Positions 15,267 through 22,312 of a DNA stretch of 22,312 nucleotides are shown here, one piece after another. The DNA lies in contig JAEYVZ010000052.1 of NCBI GenBank assembly GCA_023431405.1, forward strand, positions 1 through 22,312, written 5' to 3'. The first letter of the stretch is position 1. Each line of letters starts with the position of its first letter. The translations under genes were made by a program, and so were the position numbers. Under the pieces are notes generated by a model. It made no database searches. It was not told the origin of the DNA and saw only the letters and a list, made by a program, of their open reading frames with translations. This DNA is from Actinomycetes bacterium (GTDB lineage: Bacteria > Actinomycetota > Actinomycetes > Actinomycetales > Microbacteriaceae).

Positions 15267-16268
15267 ATGAACAGACCCGCCACCATCGAAGACGTCGCCC
15301 GCGAAGCCGGAGTGTCGCGTCAGACCGTCAGCAACGTGCTGAACTCGCCCGCGATCGTGCGCGAGCAGACGCGCGAGCGCGTGCAGAGCGTGATCGACCG
15401 GCTCGGCTATGCGCCGCATGCATCTGCGCGGCGGCTGCGCACCCAGCGCAGCTCCACCATCGGCATCCACCTCGATCCCTACGCGGGAGGCATCTCGGGC
15501 GTCGTGCTCGACCGCTTCGTGCATGCCCTCACCGAGCGTGCCGGCGAACGCGGCCTTCGCGTCGTTCTCTACGCGGCACGGTCGCCGGAGGAGGAGATCC
15601 GTCGCATGGCCGACCTCTCCGACGGCGGCGAGATCGACGCGGTCGTGATCACCGGCACCTTCCACGGCGACCCGCGGACGGGCTGGCTCACGGCGCGGCG
15701 CATCCCGTTCGTGTCGTTCGGTCGTCCCTGGGGCACCGACGACGTGGAGGATCCCGCGCACCTGTGGGTCGACGTCGACGGCGCGGCGGGAACGGGCGCC
15801 GCCACGCGCCACGCGCAGGAGACGGCGGGTCCGCACGTGGTCTTCCTCGGCTGGCCGCAGGGCTCCGGCACCGGTGACGACCGTGAACGGGGCTGGCGGC
15901 AGGCGCTTCCCGCGGGAGTCGAGGCGGTGCGGCTGGAGAGCGAGGAGAGCGTCGCGCAGGCGCGTGACGTGGTCGCTGCGGCGCTGGGGAGCCGAGACGT
16001 GGATGCCATCGTGTGCGCGAGCGACTCGCTCGCCGTCGGTGCCCATCTCGCCGCCGTCGCCGTCGGACGCCCCGAGCTTCTGGTCACGGGCTTCGACAAC
16101 ACCCCGGTGGCCGAGGCGCTCGGCATCACGAGCGTCGAGCAGCTCCCGGAACGTGTCGCGTCGGGTGCGCTCGATCTGCTGATCGGGTCGACGGGGACGA
16201 TCGCGCTGCGTGCCCCGAGCCCCGGAACCGCGCACGTGCTCGTCGAGCCGCGGCTGGTGGTCCGCTGA
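15267..16268 (+). CDS. LacI-family transcriptional regulator of the sugar ABC operon
   Basis: The 333-residue product starts with the LacI helix-turn-helix: ATIEDVAREAGVSRQTVSNVLN (residues about 4-25) and the hinge segment RVQSVIDRLGYAPHASARRLR. The rest is a periplasmic-binding-protein-like effector domain (SSTIGIHLDP, DAVVITGTF, IPFVSFGRPW, AIVCASDSLAVGAHLAA, LLVTGFDNTPVAEALGITSV). The ATG at 15267 has AGGAGA 4-5 nt upstream; the frame is open further upstream but across the operator region. It is divergent from the binding-protein gene and most likely releases the two operators when the imported sugar or a breakdown product binds. It converges on the IclR gene with a 48-bp gap holding only weak GC hairpins. 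Confidence 0.92.
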   Translation: MNRPATIEDVAREAGVSRQTVSNVLNSPAIVREQTRERVQSVIDRLGYAPHASARRLRTQRSSTIGIHLDPYAGGISGVVLDRFVHALTERAGERGLRVVLYAARSPEEEIRRMADLSDGGEIDAVVITGTFHGDPRTGWLTARRIPFVSFGRPWGTDDVEDPAHLWVDVDGAAGTGAATRHAQETAGPHVVFLGWPQGSGTGDDRERGWRQALPAGVEAVRLESEESVAQARDVVAAALGSRDVDAIVCASDSLAVGAHLAAVAVGRPELLVTGFDNTPVAEALGITSVEQLPERVASGALDLLIGSTGTIALRAPSPGTAHVLVEPRLVVR

Positions 16269-16316
16269 GGCGACCCCTCGGGGCTCGTCCGGTGCGGCGC
16301 CGTGCCGCCCCGGCCG

Positions 16317-17060
16317 TCAGCGGCGTCCGATGCGCCGGGAGAACTCCGCCGCCGTCTCCGACGCCAGGCGCGCGAGCTCGTCGGGATCTCGCGGGGTCTC
16401 ATCCGGCCAGGTGACGGCGATCGCCGCCGCCGGCCAGCCGGCGTGGTCGGCGACGGCGACTCCGACCGATCGCAGGCCTATCGTCACCTCGCCGTCTTCG
16501 CTCGCGTAGCCGCGCGCACGCGTGCCGGTGAGCACGTCGCGCAGTTCGCGGGGGCGTTGCGGCCCGCGCCCGGTGCGGTCGGTGAAGGCCGCGGCATCCG
16601 GATACAGCGCGCGTACCTGCTCGCGGGGGAGGAGGGCGAGCATCGCCCGTCCGGTGGCGGTCAGATGCGCGGGCAGGCGCACCCCGACGTCGGTCACGAG
16701 GGCCGGGCGACGGGGTGCGCGCTCCTCGACGATGTAGAGCACATCGCGGCCGGTCATGACGGCGAGGTGGGCGCTTTCGCCGGTGCGGTCGGCGAGCGCT
16801 GCCACGAGCGGCCTGCCGAGGCGGGCGAGGGGCTGCTGGCGGGCGTAGCCACCGGCGAGCTCGAACGCGCCGGTGCCGAGGCCCCAGCGGCGGTCGTCTT
16901 CGAGATGCACGACGTATCCGTGTGCGGCCATCGCGTGCAGGAGATGGTAGACGGTCGAGCGGGGGATGCCGAGCTGTTCGGCGATGGTGCGGGCCGCGAC
17001 CGGTCCCCGTTGGCGCGCGAGGAAGGTGAGCATCCGCAGGGTGTGATCGGCGGCGGGCAC
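16317..17060 (-). CDS. IclR-family regulator, probable hut regulator (HutR-like)
   Basis: The N-terminal winged helix-turn-helix (LRMLTFLARQRGPVAARTIA, then EQLGIPRSTVYHLLHAM) and the C-terminal effector domain (ESAHLAVMTGRDVLYIVEE, LPAHLTATGRAMLALLP, GYASEDGEVTIGLRSVGV) are clearly IclR type. It is divergent from hutHUI, as is HutR, the IclR-type regulator of histidine use in corynebacteria. The start is uncertain: GTG at 17060 gives 247 residues, the usual family length, and leaves the 17101-17120 palindrome upstream as an operator. GTG at 17114 or 17120 would give about 265 residues and place the palindrome inside the gene. None has a good ribosome site. Confidence 0.85.
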   Translation of the reverse strand: MPAADHTLRMLTFLARQRGPVAARTIAEQLGIPRSTVYHLLHAMAAHGYVVHLEDDRRWGLGTGAFELAGGYARQQPLARLGRPLVAALADRTGESAHLAVMTGRDVLYIVEERAPRRPALVTDVGVRLPAHLTATGRAMLALLPREQVRALYPDAAAFTDRTGRGPQRPRELRDVLTGTRARGYASEDGEVTIGLRSVGVAVADHAGWPAAAIAVTWPDETPRDPDELARLASETAAEFSRRIGRR

Positions 17061-17100
17061 CTGGACGGCGGGCCGGGCGTTGTCTTCATGCGCAGCGCGG

Positions 17101-17120
17101 GTGTCTGGGATCACAGACAC
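17101..17120. promoter_or_regulatory. Palindromic operator candidate for the IclR/HutR-like regulator
   Basis: GTGTCTG and CAGACAC form a perfect 7-bp inverted repeat around a 6-bp centre. Read on the minus strand, the core TCTGTGATCCCAGA agrees at 12 of 14 positions with the corynebacterial HutR motif, which I recall as TCTGwwATwCCAGA. It lies 53-72 bp upstream of the hutH start, the right place for an activator to contact that promoter. Confidence 0.65.
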
Positions 17121-17172
17121 AGGATGCCAGAGTCCCCTGGCGGCCGCGCCGCGGAGCGGGTGGAATCGGCTC

Positions 17173-18744
17173 ATGAGCCCCACAGTCGCAGGTGCCGCCG
17201 TCACGGTGGGAGACACGCCCCTCACGCCCCACGAGGTCGTCGCCGTCGCTCGGCACGACGCCCGCGTCACGATCGCCCCCGCCGCCCGCGAGCGCGTCGA
17301 GCGGGCGCGGGAGCTCGTCGAGCGACTCGCCGACGATCCGCATCCGCACTATGGGATCTCCACCGGGTTCGGCGCGCTCGCGACCACCTTCATCGCCCCC
17401 GATCGCCGCCGGCAGCTGCAGGCGAGCCTCATCCGCTCGCACGCGGCGGGCACGGGCGAAGAGGTCGAGCGTGAAGTGGTGAGAGCGCTGATGCTGCTGC
17501 GGCTGCAGACGCTCGCCTCCGGCCACACGGGTGTGCGCCCCGTCGTCGTCGACACGTACGCCGCGATGCTCGATGCCGGAATCACCCCCGTCGTGCGCGA
17601 GTACGGCTCGCTCGGCTGCTCGGGCGACCTCGCGCCGCTTTCGCATGTGGCGCTGGCGGCGATGGGCGAAGGCGAGGTGCGGGTGGGTGATCGCGTGCTC
17701 GATGCGGCCGTGGCGCTGGCCGAGGCGGGTCTGGAGCCCCTGGTGCTGGAGGAGAAGGAGGGGCTCGCCCTCATCAACGGCACCGACGGCATGCTCGGGA
17801 TGCTCTCGCTCGCCCTGTGCGACCTCGACGTGCTCCTCACGACCGCGGACGTGGCGGCGGCGCTGTCGGTCGAGTCGCAGCTGGGCACCGACGCCGTCTT
17901 CGCCGCCGACCTCATGGCACTGCGGCCTCACGACGGTCAGGCGGCGTCGGCGGCGCACCTGCGCGCGTTCCTCGCAGATTCGCCCATCGTCGCCAGTCAC
18001 CGCGACCCCGCCGTATGCACGCGCGTGCAAGACGCCTATTCGCTTCGCTGCGCACCGCAGGTGCACGGTGCCGCCCGCGACACCCTCGATCATGCCCGCC
18101 GGGTGGCGGAGCGGGAACTGGCATCCGTCGTCGACAACCCCGTGATCACCGGCGACGGTCGCGTCGAATCGAACGGCAACTTCCACGGTGCGCCCGTGGC
18201 GTACGTGCTCGACTTCCTCGCGATCGCCGTCGCCGACGTCGCCTCGATCTCCGAGCGCCGCACCGACCGGGCCCTCGACCGGGCACGCAGCAACGGCCTG
18301 CCACCGTTCCTCGCCGACGAGGTGGGCGTCGACTCCGGGCTCATGATCGCGCAGTACGCGGCAGCGGGCATCGTGTCGGAGCTGAAGCGTCTCGCGGTGC
18401 CGGCCTCGGTCGACTCGATCCCGTCGTCGGCGATGCAGGAGGACCACGTGTCGATGGGATGGGGCGCCGCGCGCAAGCTCCGCCGGGCGCTCGACGGCCT
18501 CGCCCGCGTCCTCGCGGTCGAAGTGATCACCGGATGCCGTGCCCTCGACCTGCGGGCGCCGCTCCAGCCGGCCCCCGCGACCCGCGCCGTGCGCGACCTC
18601 GTCCGCACCGAGGTCGCGGGGCCCGGGCCCGACCGCTTCGTCTCGCCCGAACTGGAGGCGATCACCGCTCTCGTGCGCGAGGGGGCGATCGCTCAGGCGG
18701 CGCTGAACGCGCGCCGCACCGACATCGAAGGAGAAGCCCCATGA
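17173..18744 (+). CDS. hutH: Histidine ammonia-lyase
   Basis: It deaminates L-histidine to trans-urocanate and ammonia, the first step of histidine degradation, in the cytoplasm. The 523-residue product is of normal length. The MIO cofactor region reads GSLGCSGDLAPLSH, with Cys149-Ser150-Gly151 in place of the usual Ala-Ser-Gly; the Ser and Gly needed for cyclisation are kept. Other family blocks are YGISTGFGALATTF, YSLRCAPQVHGA, NPVITGDGRVESNGNFHG and SSAMQEDHVSMGW. The ATG at 17173 has a GGGTGGA ribosome site upstream. The stop overlaps the next start (ATGA), so it is coupled to hutU. Specificity for His rather than Phe or Tyr is supported by the hut context. Confidence 0.95.
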   Translation: MSPTVAGAAVTVGDTPLTPHEVVAVARHDARVTIAPAARERVERARELVERLADDPHPHYGISTGFGALATTFIAPDRRRQLQASLIRSHAAGTGEEVEREVVRALMLLRLQTLASGHTGVRPVVVDTYAAMLDAGITPVVREYGSLGCSGDLAPLSHVALAAMGEGEVRVGDRVLDAAVALAEAGLEPLVLEEKEGLALINGTDGMLGMLSLALCDLDVLLTTADVAAALSVESQLGTDAVFAADLMALRPHDGQAASAAHLRAFLADSPIVASHRDPAVCTRVQDAYSLRCAPQVHGAARDTLDHARRVAERELASVVDNPVITGDGRVESNGNFHGAPVAYVLDFLAIAVADVASISERRTDRALDRARSNGLPPFLADEVGVDSGLMIAQYAAAGIVSELKRLAVPASVDSIPSSAMQEDHVSMGWGAARKLRRALDGLARVLAVEVITGCRALDLRAPLQPAPATRAVRDLVRTEVAGPGPDRFVSPELEAITALVREGAIAQAALNARRTDIEGEAP

Positions 18745-20414
18745 GTTCCCACCCCTCCCGCCCGCGCAGCGTGCGGGCACCTCGCGGACCCGAGCGCACG
18801 GCGAAGAGCTGGGGCGCCGAGGCGGCCAAGCGTATGCTCATGAACAATCTCGACCCGGAGGTCGCCGAGCACCCCGAAGACCTCGTCGTCTACGGCGGGA
18901 CGGGGAAGGCGGCGCGGTCATGGGAGGCGTTCGACGCGATCGTCCGCACCCTCGACGAACTGGAGCCGGATGAGACGCTGCTCGTGCAGTCGGGCAAGCC
19001 CGTGGGCGTCTTCCGCACGCACGAATGGGCGCCGCGCGTCCTCATCGCGAACTCGAACCTCGTCGGCGACTGGGCGACCTGGCCGGAGTTCCGCCGCCTC
19101 GAGCACCTCGGTCTCACCATGTACGGGCAGATGACCGCAGGCTCGTGGATCTACATCGGCACCCAGGGGATCCTCCAAGGAACGTACGAGACGTTCGCCG
19201 CTGTGGCTCGATCGCTCGACCGCCTCGACCTCGCCGGCACCCTGACCCTCACGGCCGGCGCCGGCGGCATGGGCGGGGCGCAGCCGCTCGCCGTCACGCT
19301 CAACGAGGGCGCCGTGCTCGTGGTCGACGTCGATGAGTCGCGTCTCGCGCGCCGCGTGGAGCACGGCTATCTCGACGAGTACACGACCGACCTGGATGCC
19401 GCGGTGAGCCGGGTCGCCGACGCCCGGGCCGCGGGGCGGGCGCTGAGCGTCGGAGTGGTCGGCAACGCGGCCGACGTGTTCCCCGAGATGCTGCGCCGAC
19501 ACCAGGCCGGAGAGGTCTTCGTCGACATCGTCACCGATCAGACGAGCGCCCACGACCCGCTGGCCTATCTGCCCTCCGACATCCCGTTCGCGCAGTGGCG
19601 TGAGGCCGCCGCCGCCGATCCCGACGACTTCACCGCGCGCGCACGGGCGTCGATGGCCCGCCATGTCGAGGCCATGGTCGGGTTCCAGGATGCCGGGGCG
19701 GCGGTGTTCGACTACGGAAACTCGCTGCGCCGTGAGGCGGAGCTCGGAGGCTACGAGCGGGCGTTCGCCTTCCCGGGGTTCGTCCCCGCCTACATCCGGC
19801 CGCTGTTCGCGGAGGGCCGCGGACCCTTCCGGTGGGTGGCGCTGTCGGGAGACCCCGAAGACATCGCCAAGACCGACCGTGCCGTCGCGGAGCTGTTCCC
19901 CCACGATGCCGCACTGGCGCGCTGGCTCGAGAAGGCGGGCAGCGCCGTGCACTTCGAGGGTCTTCCCGCCCGCATCTGCTGGCTCGGCTACAAGGAGCGG
20001 CATCTCGCGGGGCTGAAGTTCAACGAGATGGTCGCCTCCGGCGAGCTCGCCGGCCCCATCGTCATCGGTCGCGACCACCTCGACGCAGGATCGGTCGCCT
20101 CGCCCTACCGGGAGACGGAGGCGATGGCCGACGGCTCCGACGCGATCGCCGACTGGCCGCTGCTCAATGCGCTCCTCAACACGGCGTCGGGGGCTGCGTG
20201 GGTGTCGATCCATCACGGTGGCGGGGTGGGGATCGGGCGGTCGATCCACGCCGGCCAGGTGACCGTCGCCGACGGCACGGCGCTGGCCGCTCAGAAGCTC
20301 GAGCGTGTGCTGACGAACGACCCCGGCACCGGGGTCATGCGCCACGTCGACGCCGGTTACGACCGGGCGATCGAGGTCGCCCGCGACCGCGGCCTGAAGG
20401 TGCCGATGCTGTGA
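18741..20414 (+). CDS. hutU: Urocanate hydratase
   Basis: It hydrates urocanate to 4-imidazolone-5-propionate using tightly bound NAD+ as an electrophile. The 557-residue product matches the usual length. Motifs are YGGTGKAARSWEAF, the NAD-binding TAGAGGMGGAQPLAVTL, VFDYGNSLR, FPGFVPAYIRPLF, GLPARICWLGYKER with Cys413 (equivalent to the essential Cys of pseudomonad urocanase) and IHHGGGVGIGRSIHAG. The ATG at 18741 overlaps the hutH stop, and AAGGAGA lies 7 nt upstream. Its own TGA overlaps the GTG of hutI, so expression of the three enzymes is coupled. Confidence 0.97.
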   Translation: MSSHPSRPRSVRAPRGPERTAKSWGAEAAKRMLMNNLDPEVAEHPEDLVVYGGTGKAARSWEAFDAIVRTLDELEPDETLLVQSGKPVGVFRTHEWAPRVLIANSNLVGDWATWPEFRRLEHLGLTMYGQMTAGSWIYIGTQGILQGTYETFAAVARSLDRLDLAGTLTLTAGAGGMGGAQPLAVTLNEGAVLVVDVDESRLARRVEHGYLDEYTTDLDAAVSRVADARAAGRALSVGVVGNAADVFPEMLRRHQAGEVFVDIVTDQTSAHDPLAYLPSDIPFAQWREAAAADPDDFTARARASMARHVEAMVGFQDAGAAVFDYGNSLRREAELGGYERAFAFPGFVPAYIRPLFAEGRGPFRWVALSGDPEDIAKTDRAVAELFPHDAALARWLEKAGSAVHFEGLPARICWLGYKERHLAGLKFNEMVASGELAGPIVIGRDHLDAGSVASPYRETEAMADGSDAIADWPLLNALLNTASGAAWVSIHHGGGVGIGRSIHAGQVTVADGTALAAQKLERVLTNDPGTGVMRHVDAGYDRAIEVARDRGLKVPML

Positions 20415-21586
20415 GCGACATCCTCCTGACCGGCATCGGCGAGCTGACCACCAACGTCACCGCCGCGGGTGACCCGTGCGGAACGGTCACCGGCGCGGCG
20501 ATCCTCATCCGGGACGGGCGCATCGCGTGGGCGGGCCCGTCGGGGGAAGCCCCCGCCGCCCCGGCCGGCCGCGTCATCGACGTCGACGGGCGGGCGGTGA
20601 TCCCCGGTTTCGTCGACAGTCACACTCATCTCGTCTTCGGCGGCGACCGGGCCGAGGAATTCGAGGCGCGGATGAGCGGCCGGCGTTATGAGGCGGGCGG
20701 CATCCGGCGCACCGTCGCGGCGACACGCGCCGCCACCGACGCCGAGCTGCGCGCACGGCTCGCCGCCTTCGCCCGCGAACTGCTCATCCAGGGCACGACG
20801 ACCTTCGAGGTGAAGACCGGCTACGACCTCACCGTCGCGGGAGAGGCGCGCCTGGCACGCCTGGCGGCCGAGGTCACGGGCGAGGTGACCTTCCTCGGCG
20901 CCCACGTCGTGCCCGCCGAGTACGCCGACGACCGCGACGCGTACGTCGACCTCGTGAGCGGGCCCATGCTGCAGGCGGCACGCTCCTTCTGCCGCTGGGT
21001 CGACGTCTTCTGCGAGCGAGGCGCGTTCACCGCCGACGAGGCGAAGCGGGTGCTGCGCGCCGGGGCCGCGGCCGGGCTCGGCGTGCGCGTGCACGGCAAC
21101 CAGCTCGGCGAAGGAGAGGGGGTGAGGCTCGCCGTCGACATGGGGGCCGCGTCCGTCGACCACTGCACCTACCTCTCGGATGCCGACGTCCGCGCGCTCG
21201 CCGGATCGGAGACGGTCGCCACGCTGCTTCCGGGCGTGGAGTTCTCGACGCGGCAGCCGTATCCCGATGCGCGGCGGCTGATCGACGCCGGTGTCACGGT
21301 GGCTCTCGCGAGCGACTGCAATCCGGGGTCGAGCTTCACGTCGTCGATGCCGCTCATGATCGCGCTGGCCGTGCGCGAGATGGGCATGACGCCCGCCGAA
21401 GCGGTGTGGGCGGCCACGGCCGGCGGGGCGCGGGCGCTGCGCCGCACGGATGTCGGGCACCTCGGCGCGGGCGCGCGCGGAGATCTCGTCGTGCTGGACG
21501 CGCCGACGCGCGTGCATCTCGCGTATCGACCCGGCGTGCCGCTCGTGCACCGCGTGCTCCGCGGGGGCGAGGTCGTCGCCGGCTGA
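20411..21586 (+). CDS. hutI: Imidazolonepropionase
   Basis: This amidohydrolase opens the imidazolone ring to give N-formimino-L-glutamate. The 391-residue product starts with GTG at 20411, overlapping the hutU stop (GTGA). The metal-binding HTH is His71-Thr-His73 in FVDSHTHLVFGGDRAEEF. Further blocks are GRRYEAGGIRRTVAATR, KTGYDLTV, FLGAHVVPAEY, VHGNQLGEGEGVRLA, DHCTYLSDAD, and ASDCNPGSSFTSSMPLM, which holds the catalytic Asp. The C-terminal DVGHLGAGARGDLVVLDAP is the usual amidohydrolase tail. It is the last gene of the hut operon here; no hutF or hutG follows. It converges on the sixA-like gene with a 14-bp gap. Confidence 0.97.
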   Translation: MSDILLTGIGELTTNVTAAGDPCGTVTGAAILIRDGRIAWAGPSGEAPAAPAGRVIDVDGRAVIPGFVDSHTHLVFGGDRAEEFEARMSGRRYEAGGIRRTVAATRAATDAELRARLAAFARELLIQGTTTFEVKTGYDLTVAGEARLARLAAEVTGEVTFLGAHVVPAEYADDRDAYVDLVSGPMLQAARSFCRWVDVFCERGAFTADEAKRVLRAGAAAGLGVRVHGNQLGEGEGVRLAVDMGAASVDHCTYLSDADVRALAGSETVATLLPGVEFSTRQPYPDARRLIDAGVTVALASDCNPGSSFTSSMPLMIALAVREMGMTPAEAVWAATAGGARALRRTDVGHLGAGARGDLVVLDAPTRVHLAYRPGVPLVHRVLRGGEVVAG

Positions 21587-21600
21587 GCGGCCCGACGGCA

Positions 21601-22074
21601 TCAGCGGGTGGGGCGGTCGAAGTCCCACTCGTCGGGATCGATCGACGACGCCACGTCCCAGTCATCCGTCTCCCACCGGAAGGTCGCCACCGCACACGTC
21701 GGCATCCCGGCGATCCCCCCTCCCGACAGCGCTTCCGCGAGCGCGCTCATGCCCGGGTCGTGCGCGACGATCATCACCCGCGGCACGCGAGCCGCCACCG
21801 CCGTCGCGAGCAGCGTGCGGGCCGGAGCACCGTAGAGCTCTTCGACGCGCTCCGCCGGCGTGCCGAGCGCGTCGGCGAAGACGTCCGCCGTCGTCCGTGC
21901 CCTCAGGGCCGTCGAGGTCAGCAGTCGGTCCGGGCGGAACCCGGTGGCCGCAAGCCGTGCCGCCAGCACCGGGGCATCACGCAGGCCGCGCGCGTTCAGC
22001 GGGCGGTCGTGGTCGTCGAGCCGGGCGTCGCCCCAGTCGCTCTTCGCGTGGCGCACGAGCACCAGCGTCGTCAT
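21601..22074 (-). CDS. SixA-type histidine phosphatase family protein
   Basis: The 157-residue protein carries the compact RHG-type motif LVRHAKSDW (Arg8, His9 phospho-acceptor), the DRPLNARGLRDAP block, LTSTALRARTTADVF and the second catalytic His in VAHDPGMS. This is the SixA branch of the histidine phosphatase superfamily, whose founding member removes phosphate from phosphohistidine of phosphotransfer proteins. Many actinobacterial homologues act on unknown targets. Its ATG overlaps the stop of the upstream partial gene (ATGA), so the two are in one operon. It is not functionally tied to the hut operon, which reads the other way. Confidence 0.9.
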   Translation of the reverse strand: MTTLVLVRHAKSDWGDARLDDHDRPLNARGLRDAPVLAARLAATGFRPDRLLTSTALRARTTADVFADALGTPAERVEELYGAPARTLLATAVAARVPRVMIVAHDPGMSALAEALSGGGIAGMPTCAVATFRWETDDWDVASSIDPDEWDFDRPTR

Positions 22075-22312
22075 GCGGTCTCCTCCACGCCGGTCTGCTC
22101 TGTGCCCGTCTGATCTGTGCTCGTCTGATCTGTGCTCGTCTGCTCCGGGCTCGCCTGCTCCGGGCCGGGCGCGGCGGCCTCCGGCGCACCCGGCGCGGCA
22201 GCCGGAGGGGATGCCGGTCGCCCGGCGAGGCCCGTGAGCAGCTCCAGCACGCACAGCGCCGCCAGACGCACCGTGCGGCCGTCCGGCGCGTCGGCCGTGG
22301 CATCCACCTCCA
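22071..22312 (-). CDS. Unrecognised protein, C-terminal part, with acidic pentapeptide repeats
   Basis: The frame is open through the right edge, so at least 80 residues are visible but the true start may lie outside; a GTG at 22307 could be internal or a start. The visible part has one short hydrophobic, helical stretch (VRLAALCVLELLTGLAG), a Pro/Ala-rich linker, then five to six pentapeptides of the pattern (P/T)-(E/D)-Q-T-(S/G), ending VEETA. The tail is acidic, low-complexity and probably disordered. Its stop overlaps the sixA-like start. I cannot assign a family. Confidence 0.6.
   Translation of the reverse strand, partial: EVDATADAPDGRTVRLAALCVLELLTGLAGRPASPPAAAPGAPEAAAPGPEQASPEQTSTDQTSTDQTGTEQTGVEETA
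22093..22167. repeat. 15-bp tandem repeat, five units, inside the partial right-edge gene
   Basis: Five 15-bp units start at 22093, 22108, 22123, 22138 and 22153. Units 2 and 3 are identical (GTCTGATCTGTGCTC) and the others differ by two to five bases. On the minus strand they encode the Gln/Thr/Glu/Asp pentapeptides, so a change in copy number would keep the reading frame. Confidence 0.85.

Noticed and set aside
16269..16316. Possible terminator between the convergent lacI-type and iclR-type genes
   Set aside because: Only short GC stems (CCCC/GGGG, GCGGC/GCCGC) without a U-tract on either strand; too weak to call.
1..22312. CRISPR array, insertion sequence, prophage or integrase
   Set aside because: The three tandem arrays have no spacers (direct 15-17-bp periods), and no transposase, integrase or terminal inverted repeats were seen on either strand.

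Overview
The window comes from a high-GC actinobacterium, most probably a Microbacteriaceae member close to Microbacterium. This rests on the very GC-rich third codon positions, many GTG starts and ATGA/GTGA stop-start overlaps, a tRNA-Ala(CGC) with encoded CCA, an NhaA antiporter fused to a DsbA-like domain, and a candidate actinobacterial 6C RNA. The genus is inferred from general resemblance; no search was run.

Left part (1-4080): the 3' end of a small membrane protein gene, then tRNA-Ala(CGC). The 3' end of this tRNA is followed by three more diverged copies of a 17-bp unit. A 135-bp stretch with nothing recognisable leads to a membrane-anchored ABC1/AarF kinase-like gene. The 392-bp gene-free stretch after it holds two long hairpins whose minus-strand loops each carry six cytosines (6C RNA candidate). 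A decayed MMPL/RND transporter remnant follows.

Centre-left (4087-9884): on the minus strand, a leucine-dehydrogenase-type amino acid dehydrogenase, then (reading right to left) a compact probable operon: an NhaA Na+/H+ antiporter fused to a DsbA/thioredoxin-like domain, a cyclic-nucleotide-binding domain fused to a thioredoxin-reductase-like flavoprotein that lacks the CxxC, and a UBP-type zinc finger protein. This trio is the best candidate for a poorly described system, perhaps redox or pH homeostasis. The divergent gene encodes a YbaK/ProX-like aminoacyl-tRNA deacylase. The intergenic region between them is mostly a 16-bp tandem repeat.

Centre-right (9901-16268): a carbohydrate uptake operon on the minus strand: substrate-binding lipoprotein, two permeases and a cytoplasmic glycogen-debranching-type glycosidase, with no ATPase. 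A divergent LacI regulator and two identical LacI-type operators 33 bp apart suggest local control.

Right part (16317-21586): a histidine utilisation locus. An IclR regulator (HutR-like) is divergent from a translationally coupled hutH-hutU-hutI operon, with a 20-bp palindrome in the divergent region. These enzymes convert histidine to formiminoglutamate through urocanate and imidazolonepropionate; no hutF or hutG is in the window. At the right edge, on the minus strand, lie a SixA-type histidine phosphatase gene and the 3' end of an unrecognised gene whose product ends in acidic pentapeptide repeats.
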